From: Paremcibacter congregatus | GTDB lineage: Bacteria > Pseudomonadota > Alphaproteobacteria > Sphingomonadales > Emcibacteraceae | Direction: 5' to 3' | DNA: 64,000 nucleotides | Assembly (NCBI RefSeq): GCF_006385135.1 | Contig: NZ_CP041025.1 | Coordinates: 1,643,501 to 1,707,500 of the forward strand | Shown here: positions 29,112 through 38,807 of the stretch, piece by piece | Position numbering within the stretch: the stretch's first letter is position 1 | Layout of the letters: every line of letters starts with the position of its first letter | Program-made: the position numbers and the translations under genes | The notes under the pieces: generated by a model | The model's database searches: none | What the model was told of the DNA's origin: nothing | The model's input: the letters and a program-made list of their open reading frames with translations, nothing else

Positions 29112-30437
29112 TTGGCAGAGGAAAATTTTAAAAATTCATTGTCTTCTAAGACACTTGCCCGATTATTTCCGGTTGGAAAAGATGCAAATAATGAAAGAGG
29201 CATTACGTCGATATACCTGGCATCATTATCAATTGTGAACGGATATGCATCGGGTGTTCTGAACTCTATTGGACAGAAAATAGGAGCAAGAGGGCGCATT
29301 GAATGTCACAGTGAAGTTAGTTTTCCTAATTTGAAAACCAGTGATCGACCGGATGGAATAATTATCATTCGTAATGGCGGAAGGATCGTTTGGTCAGCTT
29401 TGATCGAAGCTAAAATAGGGAATTCTACTCTAAATGAAGAACAAATATGTCGTTATCTGGAGTTGGCGAAAATCCATAATTTCGACGCAGTCGTGACAAT
29501 ATCAAACCAGTTCGCAGTGTTGGCCACGCATCATCCTATTAAGGTTTCGAAAAAGCTGACACGGCGCGTTGACCTATTTCATTGGTCTTGGACTTACTTG
29601 AGGACGCAGGCCGATTATCAGTTGAGGGTCGAGGAGAACATTGATGCAGAGCAGAAATATATTCTTGAAGAAATGGTGCGCTATTTTGATCACAAAAGCT
29701 CTGGTGTTCAAAGCTTTGATAGCATGAATAAAGAGTGGCGCAATGTATGCCTGAAAGTTAAAAATAAAGAACGGCTACTGAAAACCACTGATGAGATATT
29801 GAATACAGTGAGCGCTTGGCACCAGGAACAGCGTGACTTATCGTTGATGTTAACGCGAGAACTTGGTGCGCCGGTAAATATTAAACTTTCAAGAGCTCAT
29901 AAGTCTGATTCTGAGGCGCGACTGAAGGATGATTCTGCATTTCTATGTGAGAAAGAAACTCTTATTTGCCAATTGCACATACCGGATGCGGCAAGTGTGT
30001 TGACGATTGATGCGAGCTTGGCAAATCGCACTATCTCATGCTCAATGGAAGTTTTAGCTCCTGGAGACAAGAAAACAACAAAGGCACGAGTGAATTGGCT
30101 TGTACGTCAATTCGCGAAGATTGAGCCAGGGGCAATAAGAGTTGGGGCAAAATGGCCGGGCGGTTCTCAAATCACATGGTCCTATTTAGAAAACCTGCGG
30201 GACGACCCAAGTACCATTCAAACAGAGAATCCAAATTTGGTGCCACACCGTTTTATTGTGCAAACAGTTTTGGATATGGCGGGTAAGTTTTCGGGCCAGC
30301 GTACCTTCATTGAAGGGTTGGAAAAAACTGTTGCCGAGTTTTACCATTCTGTTGGGGAAAACTTAACTGAGTGGGTTCCGCCTGCGCCAAAATTTGAAAA
30401 TGCCAGGGTTGAGGACATTTTGGAAACGGCCGAATAG
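29112..30437 (+). CDS. orphan protein with PD-(D/E)XK nuclease signature
   Basis: A 441-residue protein I do not recognise as a named family. Residues 79-115 carry a nuclease-fold pattern: RPDG (Asp81), a beta strand, ALIEAK (Glu99, Lys101), then EEQICRYLELA (Gln111, Tyr115), which fits the PD-(D/E)XK core followed by the QxxxY motif of RecB-like nucleases. The C-terminal 300 residues show no motif I know. The start is TTG at 29112, supported by GGAGGTGA at 29101-29108. It is visibly richer in A+T than its neighbours (24 of 60 G+C at 29701-29760 against 46 of 60 in pncC at 30661-30720), suggesting transfer. Defence nuclease is a guess from fold and neighbourhood. Confidence 0.65.
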   Translation: MAEENFKNSLSSKTLARLFPVGKDANNERGITSIYLASLSIVNGYASGVLNSIGQKIGARGRIECHSEVSFPNLKTSDRPDGIIIIRNGGRIVWSALIEAKIGNSTLNEEQICRYLELAKIHNFDAVVTISNQFAVLATHHPIKVSKKLTRRVDLFHWSWTYLRTQADYQLRVEENIDAEQKYILEEMVRYFDHKSSGVQSFDSMNKEWRNVCLKVKNKERLLKTTDEILNTVSAWHQEQRDLSLMLTRELGAPVNIKLSRAHKSDSEARLKDDSAFLCEKETLICQLHIPDAASVLTIDASLANRTISCSMEVLAPGDKKTTKARVNWLVRQFAKIEPGAIRVGAKWPGGSQITWSYLENLRDDPSTIQTENPNLVPHRFIVQTVLDMAGKFSGQRTFIEGLEKTVAEFYHSVGENLTEWVPPAPKFENARVEDILETAE

Positions 30438-30468
30438 TATTTTTCTAAAGTCAGTTAAGCAAATTATT

Positions 30469-30498
30469 GGGTAGGGGGATAACAGGATTTCCCTACCC
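30469..30498. repeat. 8-bp inverted repeat overlapping the pncC stop
   Basis: GGGTAGGG (30469-30476) and CCCTACCC (30491-30498) form a perfect 8-bp stem with a 14-base loop between the convergent ends of the nuclease-like gene and pncC; the right arm contains the pncC stop codon. No T tract follows, so terminator function is uncertain. Confidence 0.5.
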
Positions 30499-30984
30499 CA
30501 TCGCCCGCAAAATCAATTTCAACCCCGCTACCACCGTTGCTTCCCGTACCTGATCCCGTCCCACGTCGCCGAACAGATGTTTTTCATGCAGCATCGTGCC
30601 GTCTCGTACGGCGCAGGCCATATGGACGAGGCCGACGGGTTTGTCTTCGCTGCCGCCGCCGGGGCCGGCGATGCCGGTGACGGAGAGGGTGAGGCTCGCC
30701 GCCGAGGCTTTCAGGCCGCCGGTCGCCATGGCGCGGGCGCAGGCTTCGCTGACCGCGCCCTGCTGACGGATCACGTCCCCCGGCACGCCGAGCATTTCCC
30801 GCTTGGCGCGGTTGGTATAGGTGACGAAAGCCCGGTCGACCACGTCCGATGATCCGGCGATTTCGGTCAGGGCCCCCATGATCAGGCCGCCGGTGCAGGA
30901 TTCGGCGGTCGCGAGATGTAGGCCGCGGGCGCGGGCGGCGTCCAGAACCTGTGTGGCAAGGGTGATGATGTCAGGCGAGAACAT
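30493..30984 (-). CDS. pncC: CinA C-terminal-domain protein, nicotinamide-nucleotide amidohydrolase
   Basis: Deamidates NMN to nicotinic acid mononucleotide in the pyridine-nucleotide cycle. Its 163 residues are the stand-alone CinA C-domain with TAESCTGGLIMGALTEIAGSS (21 long; core ESCTGGL), FVTYTNRAKREMLGVP, GAVSEACARAMATG and SVTGIAGPGGGSEDKPVG. Its start overlaps the end of pgpA by 14 bases. In most alphaproteobacteria it lies close to lipA/ratA; here more than 7 kb separates them. Confidence 0.92.
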   Translation of the reverse strand: MFSPDIITLATQVLDAARARGLHLATAESCTGGLIMGALTEIAGSSDVVDRAFVTYTNRAKREMLGVPGDVIRQQGAVSEACARAMATGGLKASAASLTLSVTGIAGPGGGSEDKPVGLVHMACAVRDGTMLHEKHLFGDVGRDQVREATVVAGLKLILRAMG

Positions 30985-31474
30985 AGAGATAAAATCCGAT
31001 CACAAAGACAGAGGCGAAAAATCCGGCGATCACATCATCCATCATCACGCCATACGCGTCATGACGCTGATCAAAAATTTTGATCGGCCAGGGTTTGTAA
31101 ATGTCGAAAATCCGGAAGGTGACAAAGGCGAGGATAAACGGGCCGGGGCTTAAACCGATCTGGCTGTGCATAGCGGCGATGGGCAGACAGGCGATCCACT
31201 GGCCGGCGACCTCGTCAATCACCACTTCGCCGGGATCGGTCCTGCCGGTTTCCTTCATATAGACATCAGACGCCCACAGGCCTGCGCCAAAACTCAGCAG
31301 GATAGCGACGCTGAGACCAATCGGACCGCTGCGTTCAATGATCAGCCAGGCAAAGGGCAGGGCGGCGAGGGAGCCCATGGTGCCGGGGGCCTTGGGAAAC
31401 AGGCCGCTGTAGAACCAGGTCGCGAGCAACAGGGCCGGGTGCAGCGGTGATTTGTTCCAGTTTTTAACGAACAT
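30971..31474 (-). CDS. pgpA: phosphatidylglycerophosphatase A
   Basis: Membrane phosphatase that makes phosphatidylglycerol. From the ATG at 31474 it has 167 residues (MFVKNWNKSPLHPALLLATW), matching the family, with the active-site blocks KAPGTMGSLAALP, GEVVIDEVAGQWIA, FRIFDIYKPWPIK and MMDDVIAG, and about three membrane segments. A longer in-frame start at 31645 lies inside ispDF and is rejected. It starts 19 bases after ispDF and overlaps pncC, so the three genes form one leftward unit. Confidence 0.94.
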   Translation of the reverse strand: MFVKNWNKSPLHPALLLATWFYSGLFPKAPGTMGSLAALPFAWLIIERSGPIGLSVAILLSFGAGLWASDVYMKETGRTDPGEVVIDEVAGQWIACLPIAAMHSQIGLSPGPFILAFVTFRIFDIYKPWPIKIFDQRHDAYGVMMDDVIAGFFASVFVIGFYLYVLA

Positions 31475-31493
31475 AGGACGTCTTTCTGTTTGT

Positions 31494-32648
31494 TTATTCC
31501 GGCAGGCGCACGGTGACGATGGCCTGGGCGGCGATGCCTTCCTCGCGGCCGGCAAACCCGAGTTTTTCGGTCGTGGTGGCCTTGATGCTGACCCGGTTGG
31601 GCGCGAGATCAAGCAGGTCCGCGATATGGTTGCGCATGGCGTCATGATGGGGCGAGATCTTCGGGGCCTCGCAGATGATCGTCAGATCAAGATTGGCGAT
31701 CACGCCGCCCTTGTCGTGCAGCAGATCTGCCGCATGTTTGAGGAAAATGTCGGAAGCCGCGCCTTTCCACTGGTCGTCGCTCGGGGGGAAATGCACGCCG
31801 ATGTCGCCTTCACCGATGGCGCCGAGCAGGGCGTCGGTAAGGGCGTGCAGCGCCACGTCGGCGTCGGAATGACCTTTGAGCTTTGCGGTATGGGGAATGG
31901 GGACGCCGCAGAGGGTCACCTGATCGCCCGGCGCGAAGGCATGTACATCATAGCCCATACCGGTGCGGATGTCGGTTAACTGTTGTTTCATCATATGCTC
32001 CGCCTTCATGAGGTCTCCGGCTGTCGTGATTTTGAAATTCCGGTCTTCGCCGGGAACGGTGGTTACCCGTATGCCGCAGGCTTCGGCCACGGCGCAGTCA
32101 TCGGTGAGAGGGGTGGTGGCGGCCGTGCGCAGATGGGCCATGTAAATCAGTTTGAAGCGAAACGCCTGCGGCGTTTGCGCCCGCGCCAGACTGCTGCGGT
32201 CGATGGTGCCGGTAATATGCTGGCCGCTAATTTGTTTGACCGTATTGACCACGGGCAGGGTCGGGATGACGGCGCCATGCTCTTCTGCGGCGGCGATAAT
32301 GTCTTCTATATGTCGGGGGCTGATAAAGGGACGGGCCGCATCATGGATCAGCACAAGGTCAGGTTCGTGCATGGCCAGGCTTTCCAGACCCCGGATCACC
32401 GATTGTTGTCGGGTGTCTCCGCCGAAAACCGGGGGCAGAAGGTCCAGGTTACCGATGGCTGTCTCATACAGCGCCTGATCATTGGCGTGAATCACGGTCT
32501 GAATCAGGTTTATCGTGGGAACCTTGAGAAAGGCCGCGACTGTATGCTGCAGGATTGGTTTGCCACATAAGGGGAGATATTGTTTGGGCAGATCTGCCCC
32601 GACCCGATGTCCGCGCCCTGCGGCGACAATAATAACGGCAACCTTCAT
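31494..32648 (-). CDS. ispDF: bifunctional IspD/IspF (MEP isoprenoid pathway)
   Basis: Fused enzyme of 384 residues. The N-terminal IspD half (about 1-220) transfers CMP to methylerythritol phosphate: VIIVAAGRGHRVGADLPKQY, IHDAARPFI and the RAQTPQAFR block. The C-terminal IspF half (about 226-384) forms the cyclic diphosphate: RTGMGYDVHAFAPGD and GHSDADVALHALTDALLG (metal Asp/His). The start at 32648 (MKVAVIIVAAG) is chosen over an in-frame ATG 15 codons upstream. The fusion is common in alphaproteobacteria. It is divergent from dusB. Confidence 0.96.
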   Translation of the reverse strand: MKVAVIIVAAGRGHRVGADLPKQYLPLCGKPILQHTVAAFLKVPTINLIQTVIHANDQALYETAIGNLDLLPPVFGGDTRQQSVIRGLESLAMHEPDLVLIHDAARPFISPRHIEDIIAAAEEHGAVIPTLPVVNTVKQISGQHITGTIDRSSLARAQTPQAFRFKLIYMAHLRTAATTPLTDDCAVAEACGIRVTTVPGEDRNFKITTAGDLMKAEHMMKQQLTDIRTGMGYDVHAFAPGDQVTLCGVPIPHTAKLKGHSDADVALHALTDALLGAIGEGDIGVHFPPSDDQWKGAASDIFLKHAADLLHDKGGVIANLDLTIICEAPKISPHHDAMRNHIADLLDLAPNRVSIKATTTEKLGFAGREEGIAAQAIVTVRLPE

Positions 32649-32864
32649 ATTAACCTTGCAATGTTGAATTTCCGGAAGACAGGAATCTAGCATTGCAGGG
32701 CATAAAAGTCTTTATTTTTCTTGGCTTAAAAGATCGATCATCCTCCATGAAATGATCTTTGACCGATCCGGGCTTTTCCTGTATATTCGCCGCTTATTGT
32801 GATTAATTATTGATCATTTGTTTTAAATGATTAAAATATAGACAAGTTTGTAAAAATAGACCCG

Positions 32865-32870
32865 TATAAT
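32865..32870 (+). promoter_or_regulatory. perfect -10 hexamer just upstream of dusB
   Basis: TATAAT at 32865-32870 overlaps the first possible dusB ATG (32869). If used, transcription would begin near 32877 and the message would start at or next to the second ATG (32878), giving a leaderless dusB. The best -35 match, TAGACA at 32839-32844, is 20 bases away, so support is partial. Confidence 0.4.
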
Positions 32871-32877
32871 GCAAGAT

Positions 32878-33864
32878 ATGAAAATTAACATTGGGCCGAT
32901 TGCGCTCGAAGATCCGGTATTGCTCAGCCCGATGGCGGGCGTGACCGATTTGCCGTTCCGCCGTCTGGTGAAAAGCTTTGGCGCGGGGCTGGTGACGTCC
33001 GAAATGATCGCCAGTCAGGCGATGATCCGTGACCATCACCGCACCCATAAAATGGCCTATGCCGAAAGTGACGAATATCTGATGTCGGTGCAGCTTGCCG
33101 GCTGTGATCCGCAGATGATGGCTCAGGCGGCGAAGATGAATGAAGACAAGGGCGCACAGATCATCGACATTAACATGGGCTGTCCGGCGAAAAAAATCGT
33201 CAATGGCTATGCGGGGTCTGCCCTGATGCAGGATCTGAATGAGGCGCGCAAGATATTGGTCGCAACGGTCGAGGCGGTTGATATTCCGGTGACCCTGAAA
33301 ATGCGCACCGGCTGGGACATCACCAACCGTAACGCGCCTGAGCTGGCGGAGATCGCGGAAGAGGTGGGAATCAAGATGGTCACGGTGCATGGTCGAACCC
33401 GCAACCAGATGTATAAAGGCAAGTCGGACTGGTCCTTCATCCGTCAGGTGAAAGACGCGGTGTCCATTCCGGTGATTGCCAATGGCGATATTATCACCTG
33501 TGAAGATGCCCGTACGGCCCTGGATCAGTCCGGGGCGGACGGGGTGATGATCGGGCGCGGCGCCTATGGCAGGCCGTGGTTTCTGGCTCAGGTGATTCAC
33601 TACCTGAAAACAGGCGGTATGTTGCCGGATCCTGATCTGGTGCAGTTGAAGCAAATCGTACTCGACCATTATCAGGCCATGCTGGATCATTACGGTGAGG
33701 ACGCCGGCAAGAAGATCGCCCGAAAACATATTTCCTGGTATACGAAAGGCCTGCGCGACAGCGCCACTTTCCGTCAAAAGGTCAATCAGTTGGGCGATGC
33801 CCGCGCAGTAACCGGCGTCATCCATGAGTTCTTTGATCCTCTTATCGCGGAGGATGCGGCGTAA
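32878..33864 (+). CDS. dusB: tRNA-dihydrouridine synthase B
   Basis: FMN enzyme reducing uridines to dihydrouridine in tRNA. Family blocks: [50 protein letters not shown] (catalytic Cys near residue 102), [21 protein letters not shown] and [13 protein letters not shown] (FMN phosphate). Two starts are possible, 32869 and 32878; 32878 is preferred because a -10 element overlaps the first. The position ahead of ntrB is conserved across alphaproteobacteria and enterics (nifR3). The ntrB ATG follows the stop by three bases. Confidence 0.94.
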   Translation: MKINIGPIALEDPVLLSPMAGVTDLPFRRLVKSFGAGLVTSEMIASQAMIRDHHRTHKMAYAESDEYLMSVQLAGCDPQMMAQAAKMNEDKGAQIIDINMGCPAKKIVNGYAGSALMQDLNEARKILVATVEAVDIPVTLKMRTGWDITNRNAPELAEIAEEVGIKMVTVHGRTRNQMYKGKSDWSFIRQVKDAVSIPVIANGDIITCEDARTALDQSGADGVMIGRGAYGRPWFLAQVIHYLKTGGMLPDPDLVQLKQIVLDHYQAMLDHYGEDAGKKIARKHISWYTKGLRDSATFRQKVNQLGDARAVTGVIHEFFDPLIAEDAA

Positions 33865-33867
33865 CAT

Positions 33868-34971
33868 ATGGCCCCGGCATTAACCAGCGCATCTCTGTCA
33901 CTTGATCAGATTTTAAGTTCCCTGCCCGACAGTATCATGGCGGTTGAGGGCGATAATAAAATCACCTATGTCAACAACTCGACCGAGCAGCTGCTCTATT
34001 CCGGGGCGCGGATGTTGCTGGGACGTAAGCTGGAGGACATTGTTCCTTTTGACAGCCCGCTGGTGGCGATCGTCAATCAGGTTCGCCTGAAAAGCGCAAT
34101 TATTTCCGAATATGACATTGTGCTTGGGGGGCCGCGGCATGGGGATAAGCGGGTTGATGTTCATGCCTCACCAGTGATTGAGGGCAATGGTGCGATTGTT
34201 ATTCAGTTACAGGAACGCAGCATTGCCCAGAAGATCAGCCAGCAACTCAGCCACAGAGGGGCGGCGCGTTCCGTTGCCGGGATGGCGTCTGTTCTGGCGC
34301 ATGAAATCAAGAATCCTTTATCCGGTATTCGCGGTTCGGCGCAATTGCTAGAGCAGGAAGTGGGGGAAAGCGATAAAGAGCTGACCCGCCTGATTTGTGA
34401 AGAGACCGACCGTATCTGCGCTCTTGTGGATCAGATGGAGGTTTTCTCCAACAACAGGCCGATCGTGCCGGAACACATCAACATCCATCTCGTGCTGGAA
34501 CATGTGCGCAAACTGGCGCAGAACGGATTTGCCAAAGGGGTTACTTTTAAGGAATTTTATGATCCCTCCATTCCCTCGGCGCGCGGCGACAAGGGGCAGT
34601 TGATACAGGTGTTTCTGAACCTGATCAAGAATGCGGCGGAGGCGGTGCCGGGTGCGGGTGGCGAAATTATCCTGACCACGGCCTATCGTCATGGTGTGCG
34701 GGTGGCGGTGCCGGGGTCCAGCGAACGCATGCATTTGCCACTGGAAATTTGTGTGATGGATAACGGGCCGGGCATTGCCGATGATCTTAAACCGCATCTG
34801 TTCGACCCATTCGTCACGACGAAAACCAACGGAACCGGGCTGGGGCTGGCGTTGGTGGCGAAAATCGTCGGGGACCATGGCGGTATTATAGAATGCGATA
34901 GTATTAAAGAGAAAAAAGGCGGCGGGACCCTGTTCAGGGTATTATTACCAAGTTACAAAGGGCAGGGATGA
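33868..34971 (+). CDS. ntrB: nitrogen regulation sensor kinase NtrB (GlnL)
   Basis: Soluble histidine kinase that, under PII control, phosphorylates NtrC when nitrogen is scarce. The 367 residues contain a PAS domain (about 12-120), a HisKA dimerisation helix with His145 in [16 protein letters not shown], and an ATPase domain with N box [13 protein letters not shown]1 DNGPGIA and G2 [12 protein letters not shown]. It overlaps ntrC by four bases. No glnB/glnA lies in the window. Confidence 0.95.
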   Translation: MAPALTSASLSLDQILSSLPDSIMAVEGDNKITYVNNSTEQLLYSGARMLLGRKLEDIVPFDSPLVAIVNQVRLKSAIISEYDIVLGGPRHGDKRVDVHASPVIEGNGAIVIQLQERSIAQKISQQLSHRGAARSVAGMASVLAHEIKNPLSGIRGSAQLLEQEVGESDKELTRLICEETDRICALVDQMEVFSNNRPIVPEHINIHLVLEHVRKLAQNGFAKGVTFKEFYDPSIPSARGDKGQLIQVFLNLIKNAAEAVPGAGGEIILTTAYRHGVRVAVPGSSERMHLPLEICVMDNGPGIADDLKPHLFDPFVTTKTNGTGLGLALVAKIVGDHGGIIECDSIKEKKGGGTLFRVLLPSYKGQG

Positions 34972-36419
34972 TGAACGAGAAAACATTGCTGATCGCAGAT
35001 GATGACAAAGCCATTCGCATGGTCCTGTCCAAGGCATTGGAGAGGGAAGGTTATCAGGTTCGTTTGACCGGCAATGCCTCGACCTTGTGGCGCTGGGTGT
35101 CGAACGGGGAAGGGGATCTGGTGATTTCGGACGTGGTTATGCCCGATGAAAACGGGCTCGATCTGTTGCCCAAAATCAAGAAAATTCGTCCCGGTCTGCC
35201 GGTAATCATCATGTCGGCGCAAAATACCCTGATGACGGCGCTGAAAGCAACCGAGCGGGGCGCCTATGAATATCTGCCTAAGCCCTTTGACCTGAATGAG
35301 GTCAAATCGGTGGTCGCCAAGGCGTTGACGGTCAAGCCGGGAACGGTGCGTCCGGAAGAGCCTGTCGATGACGGTGAAGAACTGCCCCTGATCGGCCGTT
35401 CTCCGGCGATGCAGAATGTTTATCGCGTGATGGCGCGGTTGATGACCACGGACCTTACGGTCACCATTTCCGGCGAATCCGGGACAGGGAAAGAACTGGT
35501 CGCCAAAGCCCTGCATGATTTTGGCAAACGCAAGAACAGCAGTTTTGTTGCCCTGAATATGGCGGCGATCCCTCGGGAATTGATCGAAAGCGAACTGTTC
35601 GGCCATGAAAAAGGGGCTTTTACCGGCGCGGAAAGCCGTAGCTCAGGCCGTTTTGAGCAGGCCCAGGGCGGTACCCTGTTCCTTGACGAAATCGGCGATA
35701 TGCCGCTGGAAGCCCAGACCCGTTTGTTGCGGGTGCTTCAGGAAGGCGAATATACCACCGTGGGCGGGCGTCGAACCATCAAATGTGATGTACGGATTAT
35801 CTGCGCCACTCACCGGGACCTGAAATCGCTGATCAGTCAGGGATTGTTCCGGGAAGATCTATACTATCGTCTTAATGTGGTGCCGCTGCGTCTGCCTTCC
35901 TTGCGGGAACGGGTGGATGATATTCATGATCTGATGCGGCATTTTCTCAATAATTATGCTCAGGAAAATGGCCAGACACCGAAACTGATCGAAGGCGAGG
36001 CGCTGGGGTATCTCAAGCAGCATGACTGGCCGGGAAATGTACGGGAACTGGAAAACCTCTGTCAGCGTATTGCCGCACTTTATATCGAAGACACCATAAC
36101 CCTGGATATCGTTCGGGCGGAAATGATTCCGCAAACTGTGGAAGGGCCGGAAAGTGAAGGTGGTATTTCGTCCAGTGAAACCCTGCAGGAATCGATCAAC
36201 CGGCACCTGAAACGTTATTTCGATGCTCATTTGCCCTATGATCTGCCCCCGGCCGGGCTCTATTCCCGTTTACTGAGGGAGTTTGAGAAACCACTGCTGG
36301 AAAATACTCTGGCGGCAACCCGGGGCAACCAGATCAAGGCGGCCGATTTGTTGGGCCTTAACCGCAATACCCTGCGTAAAAAAATCAGGGACCTGGATAT
36401 TGACGTTCGCAAGGGCTAA
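34968..36419 (+). CDS. ntrC: nitrogen regulation response regulator NtrC
   Basis: Sigma-54-dependent activator of 483 residues. The receiver domain (1-120) carries phospho-acceptor Asp55 in [12 protein letters not shown]. The AAA+ domain has Walker A GESGTGKE, the sigma-54-contacting loop GAFTGA (near residue 215) and Walker [12 protein letters not shown]. The C-terminal Fis-type HTH is [20 protein letters not shown]. All elements are intact. The ATG at 34968 is followed at once by a second ATG; either could start. It is one candidate, besides PrsR, for activating sigma-54 promoters such as that at 27723. Confidence 0.96.
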   Translation: MMNEKTLLIADDDKAIRMVLSKALEREGYQVRLTGNASTLWRWVSNGEGDLVISDVVMPDENGLDLLPKIKKIRPGLPVIIMSAQNTLMTALKATERGAYEYLPKPFDLNEVKSVVAKALTVKPGTVRPEEPVDDGEELPLIGRSPAMQNVYRVMARLMTTDLTVTISGESGTGKELVAKALHDFGKRKNSSFVALNMAAIPRELIESELFGHEKGAFTGAESRSSGRFEQAQGGTLFLDEIGDMPLEAQTRLLRVLQEGEYTTVGGRRTIKCDVRIICATHRDLKSLISQGLFREDLYYRLNVVPLRLPSLRERVDDIHDLMRHFLNNYAQENGQTPKLIEGEALGYLKQHDWPGNVRELENLCQRIAALYIEDTITLDIVRAEMIPQTVEGPESEGGISSSETLQESINRHLKRYFDAHLPYDLPPAGLYSRLLREFEKPLLENTLAATRGNQIKAADLLGLNRNTLRKKIRDLDIDVRKG

Positions 36420-36533
36420 CAGATACATCAAAAAGATATAAACGCCTGTTGTATATATGCAACATTATGGTACTCTGAGAGCGTGAATCCGTTGCCGGGT
36501 CCATGTTAACGCGACAGGATGTAACCTTCTTTT

Positions 36534-38807
36534 ATGGTAAGAAATAAAGCAAAGTTATTACGAAAATTGAAAGCCTGGTCAGTCAAGGTGAACTTGGCCC
36601 GTAAACTGGCCTATGCCCTTGCGATGGGGGCGATCTTGTCGGTGCTGGCGACCTTTGCGACCTTCTCGAACGTTGGGCCGTTCCTGCCGACGTCGACGAC
36701 CTTGTTTGTTTTGCTGACCGTTAACCTGATTATTTTGCTGACCCTCGGGGCGTTGGTGGCGCGTCAGATTGTGCAGCTCTGGGCGACACAAAAGGCCGGC
36801 GCGGGCAGCACGCGTCTTCATCGGCGAATTGTCACCCTGTTCAGTATTGTGGCGATCACACCAACCATTATTGTGGCCGTGGTGTCGGGCATGTTTTTCG
36901 AATTTGGCCTGCAAAGCTGGTTCAGTGACAAGGTGCGCACCGCCCTGGATAATTCACAGGCCGTGGCGGAAGCCTATATTGAAGAACATAAAAAGGCGAT
37001 TACAGCCGATGTATTGGGTATCGCCCGGGATTTGAATGCACAGGCTTTTACCCTGTCTGAAAACCCGGCGTTGCTGGAACAGGCTTTGTCGGTACAGGCG
37101 CAGTTTCTCACCCTGTCGGAAGCCATTATCTTTAATCGACAGGGGCAGGTGAAGGCGCGGGCCAAAACGACCCTTGGGTTGATTGGCGATGCTTTCCCGT
37201 TAGCCGCCCTGGATCTGGCGGCGAGAGGTAATGTGGTGCCGATTGTCGGCGGGGAGGATGATGACCGGGTGCGTGTTCTGGTGGCCCTTGACGGGTTCCT
37301 TGATCATTATCTTTATATCAGCCGGTTCGTAGACCCAAAGGCATTGGCGTTGGTGAAAAGCAGTAAGGATGCGCGGTCGGATTATATGCTGGCGCTTAAT
37401 GAGCAGTCGCGATATCGCCTGTGGTTTAACCTGACCTTTATCGTTATTGCCTTTTTGATCCTGTTTGCTGCCGTTTGGCTGGGGATCAGTTTCGCCCGCA
37501 AGCTGATGGAACCTATCGCCAACCTTGTCGATGCATCGGAAAAAGTCGGGAAGGGGGATTTCAAGGCCCGTGCTCCGATCCGCAAAGGTTATGAAGATCT
37601 GGGTGGTCTGACCCGGGCGTTTAACAAGATGACCCGACAGCTGGACCAACAGCAAAAGGACATTAAACAGGCCAGTCTGAAACTGGAAGAGCGGCAACGT
37701 TTTACCGAGGCCGTGTTATCCGGGGTGTCGGCCGGGATTATGGGGCTGGATGCGGATGGTCGGGTGACGCTGCCGAATAGAGCGGCGGCGATGATGCTTG
37801 ATCTGGATACGAAAAACATTGTCGGGGCGCCGATTCAGGACATCATGCCCGAAGCGCGGGATCTGTATGATAAGATTTGCGCCACGCAAAATGCCTTTGT
37901 TCAGGATCAGGTGGTTATTGAACGGGATGACATTAATCTGAATTTGATGGTGCGGATTACAGCAGAGACCAAGAATGATGAAATACAGGGGTTTGTGATT
38001 GCCTTTGATGATATCACTGAACAGGTTGCGGCACAGAGAAATGCGGCCTGGGCCGATATTGCCCAGCGCATCGCCCATGAAATCAAAAACCCGCTCACCC
38101 CCATTCAGTTGTCGGCAGAACGGCTAAAACGTAAATACCTCAAGGAAATCAGCAGCGATCCCAGCGTATTTATTCAGTGTACCGATACGATTGTCCGTCA
38201 GGTGGGGGACCTGCGGCGGATGGTTGACGAATTTTCTTCCTTTGCCCGTCTGCCGGCGCCGATTGTGCAATTGGAAAATCTGAACGAGTTGACGAAGCAA
38301 GCCTACTTTATGCAGGAGGTGGCCAACAGCGATATTGAATTCACGCTGGACTGCCCTGATATCCCCTTGACCATAGAATGCGATAGTGGGCAGATTGGCC
38401 AGGCTTTGACCAATCTGATTAAGAATGCGACGGAATCGATCGCCGCCCGCGAAAGCGCCTGTAAAAACGATGAAGGACATTATCAGGGGCAGATCAATGT
38501 ATCACTGGTTGAAAGCGCGGCGGATATTCGGGTTGTGATCTGTGATAACGGGCTCGGGTTGCCGGAACATCTGATGGATAAACTGACGGAGCCGTATATC
38601 ACCACCCGGTCAAAGGGCACGGGGCTTGGGCTGGCGATTGTGAAGAAAATTATGCGGGATCATGGGGGCGACCTCGTGTTGCAGAACAATGAAGACGCAG
38701 GGGCAACGGTTACCTTGTTGTTTGTTAAAAACAGGCCGGCGACAGCAGATCGGCCAAGTCGTGATGATAGTGTTGAAGAGAATGTAAGGATGGTGCATGG
38801 CGCTTGA
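36534..38807 (+). CDS. ntrY: transmembrane sensor kinase NtrY
   Basis: A 757-residue membrane histidine kinase paired with NtrX. It has two N-terminal helices (about 22-42 and 48-70), a third (about 100-125), a periplasmic domain and a fourth helix (about 295-318), then HAMP (about 320-375), PAS (about 385-490), HisKA with His515 in [18 protein letters not shown], and an ATPase domain (NLIKNATESI, DNGLGLP, GTGLGLAIVKKI). The system responds to nitrogen and oxygen/redox state in other alphaproteobacteria. Its end overlaps ntrX by 11 bases. Confidence 0.95.
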   Translation: MVRNKAKLLRKLKAWSVKVNLARKLAYALAMGAILSVLATFATFSNVGPFLPTSTTLFVLLTVNLIILLTLGALVARQIVQLWATQKAGAGSTRLHRRIVTLFSIVAITPTIIVAVVSGMFFEFGLQSWFSDKVRTALDNSQAVAEAYIEEHKKAITADVLGIARDLNAQAFTLSENPALLEQALSVQAQFLTLSEAIIFNRQGQVKARAKTTLGLIGDAFPLAALDLAARGNVVPIVGGEDDDRVRVLVALDGFLDHYLYISRFVDPKALALVKSSKDARSDYMLALNEQSRYRLWFNLTFIVIAFLILFAAVWLGISFARKLMEPIANLVDASEKVGKGDFKARAPIRKGYEDLGGLTRAFNKMTRQLDQQQKDIKQASLKLEERQRFTEAVLSGVSAGIMGLDADGRVTLPNRAAAMMLDLDTKNIVGAPIQDIMPEARDLYDKICATQNAFVQDQVVIERDDINLNLMVRITAETKNDEIQGFVIAFDDITEQVAAQRNAAWADIAQRIAHEIKNPLTPIQLSAERLKRKYLKEISSDPSVFIQCTDTIVRQVGDLRRMVDEFSSFARLPAPIVQLENLNELTKQAYFMQEVANSDIEFTLDCPDIPLTIECDSGQIGQALTNLIKNATESIAARESACKNDEGHYQGQINVSLVESAADIRVVICDNGLGLPEHLMDKLTEPYITTRSKGTGLGLAIVKKIMRDHGGDLVLQNNEDAGATVTLLFVKNRPATADRPSRDDSVEENVRMVHGA

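Noticed and set aside
28936-29238. 100-codon open frame in the gap before the nuclease-like gene
   Set aside because: It starts inside the palindromic element and overlaps the start of a gene with a strong ribosome site.
32803-33867. 354-codon open frame on the minus strand opposite dusB
   Set aside because: It lies almost wholly opposite a clear DusB, is His/Arg-rich in the way antisense frames of coding DNA are, and has no family resemblance.
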